From assembly GCF_001624695.1 (NCBI RefSeq), contig NZ_JSEP01000007.1, positions 1 through 64,000 on the forward strand: DNA of 64,000 bases. The letters are read 5' to 3'. Shown here piece by piece: positions 55,432 to 64,000 of the stretch (within the stretch, counting starts at the first letter, position 1; the number at the start of each line of letters is the position of its first letter). This stretch comes from Labrenzia sp. OB1 (GTDB lineage Bacteria; Pseudomonadota; Alphaproteobacteria; Rhizobiales; Stappiaceae). A model generated the notes under the pieces. That model searched no databases, had not been told where the DNA came from, and saw only the letters and a program-made list of their open reading frames with translations. The position numbers were made by a program, and so were the translations under genes.

Positions 55432-56304
55432 GCGTTCCGGGTCCGCCAAGGTCACCTCGCGTATGGTCTGAAGCGGTGTCTGAGTGTGGGACTGTATCGT
55501 GATGGCGTGCTGAGCAGGCTGCAGATCATCCATGAAGGCAATCAGTCCCGCCTCGTCCAGTTGCGGACCTCCCCAGTAGGTGAGGCAGCAGCTTACGGAG
55601 GTTCGCTCGTGGCGGGCGGCAAGAACCGGATCGCTGGCAACGGCAACGCCGTAAATCAGGTATTCGGAAAAATGCCGCTGCCGCGCAAGCCCGATCCACC
55701 AGGGACAGCCGCACACGGTTTCAATGCGAGCCAGCAGCGTCTTCACGGTTTCCCGCTCCCAGACGATCATCGGGCCGATGAAATCGTCTCCCGGCAGTGC
55801 CGGGATCTCCAGGCCCAGAATCCTGTGGGCGTTGCGCCACCAGCGGACATGATGCGGCCGGGAGGGATTGATGTCGCCGGGCGAATAGAAAAGCGGCGAC
55901 TTCGGCTGTCCGGCGAGTTGCCGCAGATCCGTCAGCCGACAGAAAACCCCGTCCGAGTCCATGAACAGGACACGGTCGCTTTCCTGTGCGGCGGCCATCG
56001 CGAACTTGCGCAGTTGCTGCAGGTGCCAACCATAGACGGGCAATCGGATCCGCGGGGACCACCAATACCGCCTTCCACGCCATTTCGGCAACGGCCAGAG
56101 CTGCGGCAACAGTTGCGAAGACGGCACAATGGACCTTGCCGGACCCGACAGGTGCCTGAAGAGCTCGAGATCCTCGTCTCCAACCACGATGAAATGGTGG
56201 TCGTACCCGGTCACGAAGCGGTCGATCGTTTCACAGAGCAATTCGCATCGCCCCAGATCGTTGTGGTAGCTTGGCGTAATGATCGAGACCGATGTCGTTT
56301 GCAT
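55417..56304 (-). CDS. DUF6492-like glycosyltransferase-fold protein
   Basis: The 295-residue protein starts VSIITPSYHNDLGRCELLC and has RVLFMDSDGVFCR with a DSD motif, the layout of GT-A-like DUF6492 proteins of polysaccharide loci. ALPGDDFIGPMIVWERETV follows. Donor and acceptor are unknown. It is divergent from the GT4-like gene at 56506 and convergent with the GT2 gene. Confidence 0.7.
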   Translation of the reverse strand: MQTTSVSIITPSYHNDLGRCELLCETIDRFVTGYDHHFIVVGDEDLELFRHLSGPARSIVPSSQLLPQLWPLPKWRGRRYWWSPRIRLPVYGWHLQQLRKFAMAAAQESDRVLFMDSDGVFCRLTDLRQLAGQPKSPLFYSPGDINPSRPHHVRWWRNAHRILGLEIPALPGDDFIGPMIVWERETVKTLLARIETVCGCPWWIGLARQRHFSEYLIYGVAVASDPVLAARHERTSVSCCLTYWGGPQLDEAGLIAFMDDLQPAQHAITIQSHTQTPLQTIREVTLADPERSGHV

Positions 56305-56505
56305 ATTGGCTCCCAGCGCAGGCTATGGCGCATCGCGGCATACGGACACCGGGCCGAAAAGATCCTGCATGCCCGGAACCGCCCGTAGATTTCGGACTAT
56401 CCCTTGTCCAGGTTACATGTGAACACTTCTTCTAAACATCTTCTTTATATCGATGGTCACAATACCGAACCGATATTGCCGTGACCCCGTTCGCAAAGCC
56501 TGGAT

Positions 56506-57585
56506 ATGCCCGCTACCCGTTACCTCATCATGATCTCAAACGCCGAACAAACCTGCGGCGTCGAAGAGTTTTCCAGGCTTCTGGCACACAGGCTCGGCGC
56601 ACGGGCGGCAACTCGGGCGCTCGGATTCGGTCTCGCCGGGCTCCTGCGCGCCCTGAAGCGATCTGATGCGCTGATCCTGAATTTCCCCGTCGTCGGCTGG
56701 AAGAAGAAGCTGCTGGGCCCCACTCTGGCGGCCGCTTCCGCAAGGATCTGCGGAAAACGCACCATGGCGATCCTGCACGAATGGGCATCTCTCGACTGGA
56801 AGCGGCGGGTCGTGCTTGCACCTGTGGTGTTGCTGGCGACCGAACTCTGCTTTTCGGCCCCAGAAATCGCCGACGAATTCGCGGCAACGCTGCTCTCCCG
56901 CCTTGCCACCGGGCACAGGACGATCATCCCCATCCCGCCCAACCTGACGGCACCCGACACACTGACCCCCGGCAGCTTTTCCGCCCGTCTTTCAAGGGAA
57001 CGCGCAGGCGGACGGATGATTCTGGGTCAGTTCGGTTCGATCTATCCGCAGAAGCAGGTGACTTCGGTTCTTTCGGTGGCTACGGACCTTCGGGCGCGGG
57101 GCGAGGATGTTTTCGTGGCCTTCGCCGGATCCTTCATCAAGGGCCAGGATACCGTCGAGCAGGACTTTTTCGCCACCGTTGACCGGCTGGGTCTGTCGGA
57201 CAGGGTCGCCGTTAGCGGTTTCATCGAAAGCGACGCGGAACTGTTCGCCATCCTTCGCGAGGTCGACGTCTTCTGCTATCTGCTGCCGGACGGGCTGAGC
57301 TCGCGGCGCGGCAGCGTTCTGGCCGCCGCGACCTCGGGTAAACCGGTCGTCGTCAATGCGCCGGCCAGTCCCGGCACCCTTGACCATCACCGTCTGTTCC
57401 GGCGACTGATCGAAACCGGCAGCATCCGGCTGATCCCGACCGGAGCGGATGCCGCGGCGGCCGCTGAAGCCGTTCTGAAGGCCAGACAAGCTGATGCCCG
57501 AACCACCGGTCTGGCCGGAGAAATCGACGCGCTCTGGTGCGATGTCGTTGCGAAAATCGACGCTTGCCTGCGGGACAGCGCATGA
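56506..57585 (+). CDS. GT4-like glycosyltransferase
   Basis: The 359-residue protein resembles GT-B glycosyltransferases of family 4: MISNAEQTCGVEEFSRLL at the start, LGQFGSIYPQKQVTSVLSVA opening the C-terminal domain, RVAVSGFIESDAELFAIL and LSSRRGSVLAAATSGKPVV as the EX7E-like donor site, though the first Glu seems replaced. It may build the repeat unit of the exopolysaccharide. Confidence 0.78.
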   Translation: MPATRYLIMISNAEQTCGVEEFSRLLAHRLGARAATRALGFGLAGLLRALKRSDALILNFPVVGWKKKLLGPTLAAASARICGKRTMAILHEWASLDWKRRVVLAPVVLLATELCFSAPEIADEFAATLLSRLATGHRTIIPIPPNLTAPDTLTPGSFSARLSRERAGGRMILGQFGSIYPQKQVTSVLSVATDLRARGEDVFVAFAGSFIKGQDTVEQDFFATVDRLGLSDRVAVSGFIESDAELFAILREVDVFCYLLPDGLSSRRGSVLAAATSGKPVVVNAPASPGTLDHHRLFRRLIETGSIRLIPTGADAAAAAEAVLKARQADARTTGLAGEIDALWCDVVAKIDACLRDSA

Positions 57586-57606
57586 GTCCGAGGCACGACT
57601 GGCCCG

Positions 57607-58407
57607 TTATCTGGAGTTCCGCAAGATCTCCCGCAGGGCGATCGGGTTGGTAACGAGATATCGGCGGGCCAGACGTCGTGGCTCCAGGATGGTTCTATAA
57701 AGCCATTCCAGGCCGCATTTCTGCATCCATTCGGGAGCCCGGCTGTTTTTCCCCGACAGGAAATCAAACAGGCCACCGCTGGTTTTTATCACCCCGACGC
57801 CGTGCAGTCTGTGAAGATTTCGGACAACGAATTCCTGTTCGCGCGGCACGCCAAGCCCCACCCACAGGATGTCCGGTTTCAGTCGGCTGATCTCCTCGAC
57901 GACCGCCTTTTCGTCCTCCGTCGAGAAATAGCCGTTGCGCCGTCCGGCAAACTTCAGCTTCGGGTAGAGCGCCTGCATCCGCTCCACAGCCAGCTTGTTG
58001 ACCTCCTCGTGGGCGCCGAGAAAATAGAAGCTGACGCCGGCAGCTTCGGCCTTGCCGGCGGTTGCGTGGACAAGATCGGTGGTGGCCACGCGCTCGCTCA
58101 GGGCGGTGCGGGCGACATGGCGCGACAGCAGCACCATGGGCATGCCATCGGCATGGATCTGGTCCGCATGCAGCAGAAGTTTTCTGAAATCCGGATCCTT
58201 CGCCACCATGGCAATGACTTGACCGTTGGCCGAAGTGGAATAATAGGGAAGGCGGTCGCCTTTCCTTGCATCGAGTGCAATTCGGACAAATTGCTCGGCC
58301 GTTTCCTGCATTCCGATGTTCGCAATGGGAAGTCCGCCAAGCACCGTAGTTGCCTGGGTTAGCGTTGAACCGGATTGCTGCCGTTGTTCGGCTTCGGACG
58401 AGATCAT
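57607..58407 (-). CDS. WecB/TagA/CpsF-family (GT26) glycosyltransferase
   Basis: The 266-residue protein has HADQIHADGMPMVLLSRHV, where the Asp-Gly-Met block is the family active site, VSFYFLGAHEEVNKLA, and ILWVGLGVPREQEFVVRN. Members transfer N-acetylmannosamine(-uronate) or related sugars to lipid-linked acceptors. It is divergent from the Wzz-like gene. The C-terminus ends with an amphipathic basic stretch that may bind the membrane. Confidence 0.85.
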   Translation of the reverse strand: MISSEAEQRQQSGSTLTQATTVLGGLPIANIGMQETAEQFVRIALDARKGDRLPYYSTSANGQVIAMVAKDPDFRKLLLHADQIHADGMPMVLLSRHVARTALSERVATTDLVHATAGKAEAAGVSFYFLGAHEEVNKLAVERMQALYPKLKFAGRRNGYFSTEDEKAVVEEISRLKPDILWVGLGVPREQEFVVRNLHRLHGVGVIKTSGGLFDFLSGKNSRAPEWMQKCGLEWLYRTILEPRRLARRYLVTNPIALREILRNSR

Positions 58408-58799
58408 TCAGTTCCAGAACTTTTTGACGGAAAAACCGGGTCACGGTCCCGGACCGGTATGATCAATATCACGTTTGAAGTTAAGCACGGGTTAGGAGCG
58501 GGGGAGCGGCCTCAAAATTCCGTGATTATGACAGTGTCAGCAGTGCCAGCTCAAGGTGCCCTTCAATGGTTTGGCACTCGCCATGATTTAACCGAAATGA
58601 TCACGTCACATCCTTGGCTCGCTGCGGATCGAGGCGCATACAGGAATTTCCATGTGTGGAAACAGGTCCCGACAAGCTGCCACCGACCCGAGACCGTCTC
58701 ACGGCCCCCATTAGGCAGTTGCTAACCATGTTGGATTATACTATCGGGATGAACAAACTTAGTATTCTACAAAATTCGCACGCGAAGCAGGGCGAGTAA
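58408..58799. other. Divergent intergenic region, GT26 and Wzz-like genes
   Basis: These 392 bases contain no supported gene and should hold promoters for both directions. Only short open frames with no known domain occur. No riboswitch, tRNA or strong dyad was recognised. Confidence 0.45.
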
Positions 58800-60905
58800 G
58801 TGTCGGAAAAGGCACCCACATTTAGGGACACTCTGAATCTTCTGACCGAATTTCGGCGCAAGATCTGGATCGTGCTTGCCTTCGCGGTCGTAGGCGCGGC
58901 CGTGGCGGCCGCCATCTCCCTCAGCCTGAAGCCCGTCTATCGGGCAACAACCCAGGTCCTCATCGACCCCTCCGTACGTCAACCCTTCGAAGACAGGAAC
59001 GCACCTACACGCTATCTGGAAGATACCTTTGTCGTCGACAGTCAGGTGACCGTGCTGCAGTCCTCCTCCGTACTCAGGAACGTCGTCACGCATCTCAATC
59101 TGACGGAAGATCCGGAGTTCGGCGAAAAGCCGGCCGGTCAGGGATTTCTAACCTCGCTTTTCGGCGGATCGACGCAACGCTCTCCGGAAACGCAGGAGGT
59201 AATCGCAAACGACGCCGTGCAAGCACTTCGCGATGCCATGACCGTTAGCCGCGAAGGCCTTACCTTCGTCATTAATGTCGCGATCGATACGGGATCGCCA
59301 ATCCAGGCAGCGATCCTGTCCAACGCCATTGTCGAAACCTATATCAACGACCAGGTAGGTCAGGTGTCCAATATCGGCCGCACGGTCGAGGAGAAGATCG
59401 GCGACAGGCTCAAGATCCTCAGAGATCAACTTCGCGAGGCCGAAGCCAGGGTAGAGGCCTTCAGGGCCAAGCATAATCTGCAATCCACCGACCAGAACGC
59501 CTTTCTGACCGATCAGGAACTGGCGGAGCTCAACACCCAAATCACGGAACAGAAAGCCGCGCTTGCCGCCGCCGAAGCTAAGGCCGCCGAAATCCAGCGG
59601 ATGATAGATGCCGGCGCAAGTCTCGATGCGCTTGCCGATGTCACCGCGTCCCAGACGGTTGCCAACCTGCGCCAGCAGTATGCGACTGTAGCCCGTGCAG
59701 AGGCGAATCTTTCCGCCGAACTTTTACCCTCTCACCCGGACCTGATACGGGCCCGCGCCCAGACACAGGAAATCCGCGAACAGATCGAATCCGAAATCCG
59801 TCGCGTCGCCAGCACCGCGCAACTTGAAGCGGATGTCCTGCGCGATCGCGTCGCCAAGCTGGAAATTCAGCTCGATACGGTGCGCTCGAGGTCAAATCTC
59901 GACCAGCAATCGCGCATCGAATTGCAGGAATTGCAGATCGAGGCGGACACCAACAGAACACTTTATGAAAATCTGCTAAGCCGGACCAAAGAAATCACCG
60001 AGATCGATCAGATCAGCATTCCGCATGCGCGGATCATCTCGCCAGCGATCCCGCCGTCATCGCCCGTGTGGCCGAAAAAGAAGATCCTGGTGGCGCTGGG
60101 GCTCGTTCTCGGCGGCATGATCGGCACTCTTCTGGCAATCGGCCGTTCGGCGCTGTCCCTTTGCATGCGCTATCTTTTATATCCGCGTTCCGATGTCGCC
60201 TTTGCCTATTCGCTGACAGACTCACCTGTTACGCCTGCCGTTACTGAAATGCCTGTCTCCGCCCCTCCTCATCAGCAGCTTGCCCGACAGCCCAGCCCGG
60301 AAGAGCTGGCTGTGTCCTATCTGCCACGGCTGCCCTCGCACAATCGCCATGAGGACATGGACACGGAAGAACTCCTGACCTCGCTCTGGGACTTCAAGAG
60401 CGGGGCCACCGACCGCGAGATGCGCCCTTACTGGAAGTCCGTCTTCACCATTCTCAAGAAGCTGCAGTCCGAGCGTGTCGACGGGTTCGCAAGCACGGTA
60501 ATCGTCACCAGTATCGACGGCAAACACAACATGGTGGCCCTGTCGGTCGTTTTCGCGGCGGCCAGCCTGAAGAATTTCCGGGTTCTGCTTGTCGACAACA
60601 ATACGGCGGCCGAGCAACTCTCGCCGAGAATGCCGAGCCGGCCGCACCCGACGACGGATCTCAATGATGCCGTCAAGCTGGCCGACCTCGACATCGACTT
60701 CCTGAGCCTGACGCATGGACGGCGCAAGTATCAGGATGAATCGAAAGGCTGCTACCAGGTCCTGAACGGATCCGGTCTGGATCCCGAATTTGACCTCATC
60801 GTCATTTCTGAGTCGCCCATGGCCTCGCCACAGGTCGACGCCGCTATGCAGGATGCGGCCGATCATGTGATCGTATCCCTTGAACGGCAGGCCGCGCTTA
60901 GTTGA
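58800..60905 (+). CDS. Wzz/GumC-type chain-length protein with degenerate BY-kinase domain
   Basis: The protein has 701 residues. A first membrane helix (about 20-40) precedes a Wzz domain (PVYRATTQVLIDP); a long coiled coil (about 185-390) and GNVR-like LQIEADTNRTLYENLLSR follow, then a second helix (about 430-450) and a cytosolic kinase-like domain. There the Walker A site reads VTSIDGKHNMVALSVVFAAA (569-588) and lacks the GKS/GKT, and Walker A' is VLLVDNN. It is probably a structural, non-catalytic co-polymerase. It starts with GTG 58800. Confidence 0.82.
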   Translation: MSEKAPTFRDTLNLLTEFRRKIWIVLAFAVVGAAVAAAISLSLKPVYRATTQVLIDPSVRQPFEDRNAPTRYLEDTFVVDSQVTVLQSSSVLRNVVTHLNLTEDPEFGEKPAGQGFLTSLFGGSTQRSPETQEVIANDAVQALRDAMTVSREGLTFVINVAIDTGSPIQAAILSNAIVETYINDQVGQVSNIGRTVEEKIGDRLKILRDQLREAEARVEAFRAKHNLQSTDQNAFLTDQELAELNTQITEQKAALAAAEAKAAEIQRMIDAGASLDALADVTASQTVANLRQQYATVARAEANLSAELLPSHPDLIRARAQTQEIREQIESEIRRVASTAQLEADVLRDRVAKLEIQLDTVRSRSNLDQQSRIELQELQIEADTNRTLYENLLSRTKEITEIDQISIPHARIISPAIPPSSPVWPKKKILVALGLVLGGMIGTLLAIGRSALSLCMRYLLYPRSDVAFAYSLTDSPVTPAVTEMPVSAPPHQQLARQPSPEELAVSYLPRLPSHNRHEDMDTEELLTSLWDFKSGATDREMRPYWKSVFTILKKLQSERVDGFASTVIVTSIDGKHNMVALSVVFAAASLKNFRVLLVDNNTAAEQLSPRMPSRPHPTTDLNDAVKLADLDIDFLSLTHGRRKYQDESKGCYQVLNGSGLDPEFDLIVISESPMASPQVDAAMQDAADHVIVSLERQAALS

Positions 60906-63339
60906 TGGCAATTGTTCCCGGGCGGTTCAGCGCCGAAAAGGTGCCGGAGGGCCGGGCCGCGCCATCCGTATGCGAATCGGGCCGCAGTTCGATGCGGTGC
61001 GTCCTGCCCGGAGCCAGATGAAACCAGTTGTCCGAGGGGCGGAAAGGATCGACGCGGATATTCACCCGGCGAAGCAGCCGGTCCGCGGCCAATTCCAGCC
61101 ACCAGATCCCGTCCCCGCTCTGCCGGAGCGAGGCAACGCATTCCGCCGAAGAGGCCAACGGCTGATCGACAGGCGTAAAATGAAACGCCTCGGCCAGCAC
61201 TTCACCGGTCTCCGTGTCCAGCATCCGGACCACCGTCACATCATGCGAGGGTGGGCCGAAGCGGTAGGCGTAGGTGACGTCGAAGAACGCGCCGATCAGA
61301 TCCACCGCGTTGAGGGATTGCGTGCTGTGCGGGTTCAGGATCAGATCCTTTCGTCCCGAGACCACCGGCACCTGACCGTCCCGCAGACACTCCAGCGAGA
61401 GCGTGACCGGCTTTTCCTCAGGCCGGTCGTTGATGACATGAATGGCAAGGCCGCCGGTGCCTTCGTCGGTGAGCGAGACCTGAAGAGGACGGAAGGCCCG
61501 CTTAAGGGCGTAGTAGGCCGGCTTCGGTCTGCCGGCGGCGTCGATCACCCCCCAGCCCGCTCCCATGGCGAGATCCTGAAAGGTCCACACGAGTGCACCC
61601 TGACAGGAGGAGCCTTCGCGCCGCCACTCGGCAAAGGTCTGTTCCATGAGCTCGCCGGTCACCGCCCTGCCGAGATCGAGATAGCGATCCGGATCGCCGT
61701 AGCGCAGGGCTGCCGGGTCGATCCCGTATAGCGTTTTCAGATAGTGATCGCGGACATCCTCAAAGTCCCAGCCTGCGCCGCGATCGCGCGGGACACGCGC
61801 TTTCCAGCGCGGATCGTGCCCGGGTTTGACGCCTGACAGGCCTTCGTCGAGGCTGCGCTGTTCGGGAATGTTGGAAAAGGCCAGACACTCTGCGGCAAAG
61901 CGGACATTGGCGCGGCGGGCGTCCTCCAGCGGGCGCAGGTAGGCTCCGACGCCGTAGTAGTGGGCGATGCCCTCTCCCGGTGAAAACGGCAGCACGCCAC
62001 CGGATGGCGCATTCGGCACGTAAGGCACGTCGGGCCGGAGGCGGCCGGCCAGCTCCGGCAGGATTTCCTCGCACAGCGGACCCTTCCAGCGCTCTTCCGG
62101 CAGGCCCATCATGGCGCCCTGCTGATAGATCTCGCTGCCGCCACACAGAACAGCCAGCGACGGGCAGCCTTGGGTTTTGGCAAGCTGATCGCGGATCTCG
62201 GCGCGAACCTCCTGAACGAACGGCTCGTCCTTGACCGGGTAGTCGTAATTGGCGAACTGGAAATCCTGCCAGATCAGCAGGCCGAGCTCGTCACAAATGT
62301 CGAAAAACGCCCTGGTCTCGTAGAGCATGGTGCCGCCGATGCGCAGCATGTTCATGCCTGCGTCGCGGGCCGCTTCCAGAAGCGGCCGGTAGCTGTCCGC
62401 ATCGCCGGGCAGGTAGAGCAGATCGGTACAGGTCCACACGCCGCCGCGGCAGAAAACGGACACACCGTTGACCTTCAGGCCGAACCCCTTGTCGTCCGCA
62501 CCGCGATCCACTTCCAGGCGGCGGAAGCCGGTTTTTCCGAGGGAAAACTGCCGCTCGCCTGCCTTGAGCTTCACGTCATAGAGCGCAGGCGTCCCATGGG
62601 TATGCGGCATCCAGGGGGTAACATCAGCCGGTCTCAGCACAGCCGTCCAGCGGCCTTCCTCCTGCCGGGTCATTTCGGCTGTGGTTCCCGCACAGGACAG
62701 CTCGGGCGTACCGCCGGCGTTTTCGAGTTTCAGTGAAACCGTGAGGGTTGCGCTGCCGTCCGGTGCAAGATCGGCGAGAATGTGACTGTCCGTGATCCGG
62801 GGTGCGTCAGCCGGTTCAATCCGGATCGGCCGATAGGGGCCGACAGCGTGAATCTCCGGACACCAGCCGGGCATGTGGCCCAGAAGCGTGGTGCGGATCA
62901 GGCGCAAGCCCTGCGAGGTCGCCAGTTGCGGCTTCCAGCGAGCGCGCGGTCCCCTGGCATTCAGATGCGGTTCCAGCGCCCGGAAGCAGATTTCCAGTCT
63001 GTTGCTTTTCGACAGCTCGGCTTCGACCTCGCATGTGCGGAACATGTTCCGGCTGTCCAGAAGACGTTCGCCGTTCAGCCAGACCTCGGCAATCGTCGCA
63101 AGGCCGTCGAACGCCAGCCGGTAGTGGCCGGGTTCGGCGTCGAATTCCGTTCGGTACCAGGCGTCCCTGTCATGCAGCGGGTGCGGATTTTCAGGGTCGT
63201 AAAGACCGGCGGCGGCAAGGGCTGAGGCGACTGTTCCGGGGACTTTCGCCGGGACGCCTTGCAATCGTGCGTCCCCGGCCTCTTCAGAGCCAGGCGAGCT
63301 AAGCGCGACGGTCCATTGCGCTGCGGCGAAATCGGCCAT
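60898..63339 (-). CDS. GH2 beta-mannosidase-like glycoside hydrolase
   Basis: The 813-residue protein has the GH2 layout: an N-terminal jelly roll (YRLAFDGLATIAEVWLNGERL), an immunoglobulin-like domain and a TIM barrel starting near FRRLEVDRG. The barrel has MNMLRIGGTMLYE, LLIWQDFQFANYDYP and CGGSEIYQQ, where the Glu of GGSE is the likely acid/base. No signal peptide is seen. It overlaps the Wzz-like gene's end by 8 bp (convergent) and abuts the DUF1839-like gene. Confidence 0.85.
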   Translation of the reverse strand: MADFAAAQWTVALSSPGSEEAGDARLQGVPAKVPGTVASALAAAGLYDPENPHPLHDRDAWYRTEFDAEPGHYRLAFDGLATIAEVWLNGERLLDSRNMFRTCEVEAELSKSNRLEICFRALEPHLNARGPRARWKPQLATSQGLRLIRTTLLGHMPGWCPEIHAVGPYRPIRIEPADAPRITDSHILADLAPDGSATLTVSLKLENAGGTPELSCAGTTAEMTRQEEGRWTAVLRPADVTPWMPHTHGTPALYDVKLKAGERQFSLGKTGFRRLEVDRGADDKGFGLKVNGVSVFCRGGVWTCTDLLYLPGDADSYRPLLEAARDAGMNMLRIGGTMLYETRAFFDICDELGLLIWQDFQFANYDYPVKDEPFVQEVRAEIRDQLAKTQGCPSLAVLCGGSEIYQQGAMMGLPEERWKGPLCEEILPELAGRLRPDVPYVPNAPSGGVLPFSPGEGIAHYYGVGAYLRPLEDARRANVRFAAECLAFSNIPEQRSLDEGLSGVKPGHDPRWKARVPRDRGAGWDFEDVRDHYLKTLYGIDPAALRYGDPDRYLDLGRAVTGELMEQTFAEWRREGSSCQGALVWTFQDLAMGAGWGVIDAAGRPKPAYYALKRAFRPLQVSLTDEGTGGLAIHVINDRPEEKPVTLSLECLRDGQVPVVSGRKDLILNPHSTQSLNAVDLIGAFFDVTYAYRFGPPSHDVTVVRMLDTETGEVLAEAFHFTPVDQPLASSAECVASLRQSGDGIWWLELAADRLLRRVNIRVDPFRPSDNWFHLAPGRTHRIELRPDSHTDGAARPSGTFSALNRPGTIAIN

Positions 63340-64000
63340 TCAGGCCCCGGCTGCGCTGACCACGGGCGCAAGGCTTGCCTCGCCGTCACCATAGTGCCGG
63401 TCAAGATGGCTCATCAGGCTGTCCCAGGCGGTCACCGCCGGAAGCAGACTTTCGTCGAGCCCCTGGAACTTCTTGCGCATCACCGCCCTGGCCAGCTTGA
63501 ACTGAACCGTCTTGCAGGTGGTGGAAATCGCCCTGGCCTCGATAGCAGCTTCGGCAAGTCCGGGCCGTCCCTGAGCCGTCAGCCAGTCCAGATAGGAGGA
63601 AAACAGCTCGAAGTTGGCGCCGAGCTGGCGCAACGTGTTGAAGGCATAAAGATGGAAGAAATCGAACGCGCGCTCGCTCACCTTCTCCACCTGCGCCGGG
63701 AACACCGCGGCGAAGGCCGCCACCGGATTTTCGGCCGGCCGGCGCTTCAGATGATGGCGCAACAGGTCCTCGGAAACAGCGAGAATATACTGCTGCGACG
63801 GCAGCCTGTCGGGGAATTTCACGAACTCGGTATATGGCAGGAACGGCATCGGGCCGGCATGCGCGCCGCGCTGGAAAACGCCGTCGAAATCGTCGTCTTC
63901 CAGACGGTGCAGGCCGAGGCCGTGGAAATAGTCCATGGTCCGGTTTTCGAAATCCATCCGGTTGACGGCTATCGTGGTCTTGCCATGGGTCGCATGGTAG
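63340..64000 (-). CDS. DUF1839-like protein, 5' end beyond the window
   Basis: The frame is open to the right edge, starting in ATHGKTTIAVNRMDFENRTMDYFHG, which resembles the family block KTTIAVNR of DUF1839. About 219 residues are visible and the C-terminus is complete. An internal ATG lies at 63957 but is probably not the start, since the similarity continues upstream. The stop meets the GH2 start (63339/63340), suggesting one operon. The function is unknown. Confidence 0.6.
   Translation of the reverse strand, partial: YHATHGKTTIAVNRMDFENRTMDYFHGLGLHRLEDDDFDGVFQRGAHAGPMPFLPYTEFVKFPDRLPSQQYILAVSEDLLRHHLKRRPAENPVAAFAAVFPAQVEKVSERAFDFFHLYAFNTLRQLGANFELFSSYLDWLTAQGRPGLAEAAIEARAISTTCKTVQFKLARAVMRKKFQGLDESLLPAVTAWDSLMSHLDRHYGDGEASLAPVVSAAGA

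Overview
The window looks like a piece of an alphaproteobacterial chromosome, probably a marine Stappiaceae/Roseibium (Labrenzia)-type or related Rhodobacterales organism. This rests on GC-rich coding sequence, many ATGA start/stop overlaps, a cobalamin cluster joined to CbiX and a small DUF6732-like protein, and the general character of the proteins. No rRNA, tRNA or CRISPR array was recognised.

Region 1 (1-21.8 kb) is an island for a pseudaminic-acid-type surface sugar, bracketed by insertion-sequence debris. The left edge (3-556) is the tail of an IS3 element inserted into an IS110 remnant. The right edge (19.87-21.79 kb) is an IS5 remnant, a decayed IS3 element and an IS481 remnant. Between them, one leftward run of 13 closely packed genes (15118 to 2736) encodes an aldolase, an acyl-activating enzyme, a VOC protein, a cyclase, an acyl carrier protein and an AAC(3)-type acyltransferase, followed by pseB, pseC, pseF, pseG, a formyltransferase in the position expected for pseH, pseI and a DUF4910 aminopeptidase-like protein. 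Two large capsule-synthesis-like proteins flank the run and are candidate glycosyltransferases. The six-gene acyl cassette upstream of pseB is the best candidate for an undescribed system: it looks able to build, activate and transfer an unusual acyl group onto an amino sugar.

Region 2 (21.9-32.5 kb) is accessory DNA. It holds an Hsp70-like ATPase, IS3 orfA debris, a GST gene with a decaying HxlR regulator, a START-domain protein, a frameshifted GNAT gene, a DUF899-DUF2182-SDR operon facing its own HxlR regulator, a second GNAT, a sugar O-acetyltransferase with a third HxlR regulator, and an ACT-domain protein. Four copies of a short dispersed repeat lie between these genes, and each HxlR gene has a palindrome just upstream.

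Region 3 (32.7-36.2 kb) has a membrane c-type-heme-like sensor fused to a SpoIIE/PP2C phosphatase, then a convergent PepSY membrane protein and a DUF2946-like protein, with a strong hairpin between the two units.

Region 4 (36.6-48.4 kb) encodes corrin-ring synthesis by what looks like the cobalt-early route: CbiX with a His-rich tail, CobH/CbiC, an uncharacterised small basic protein, CbiE-CbiT, CobI/CbiL, a CbiG-CobJ fusion, CobM/CbiF, then CobB/CbiA, CobA, CbiD and CobK/CbiJ. Together these could take uroporphyrinogen III to cobyrinic acid a,c-diamide, apart from precorrin-2 dehydrogenase.

Region 5 (48.4-64.0 kb) is an exopolysaccharide locus: a tandem alpha/beta-hydrolase, a Wzx-type flippase, a GH10 glycosidase, an O-antigen ligase/polymerase-like protein, several glycosyltransferases, a Wzz/BY-kinase-like protein with a degenerate ATP site, a GH2 beta-mannosidase-like enzyme, and a DUF1839-like gene running off the right edge.
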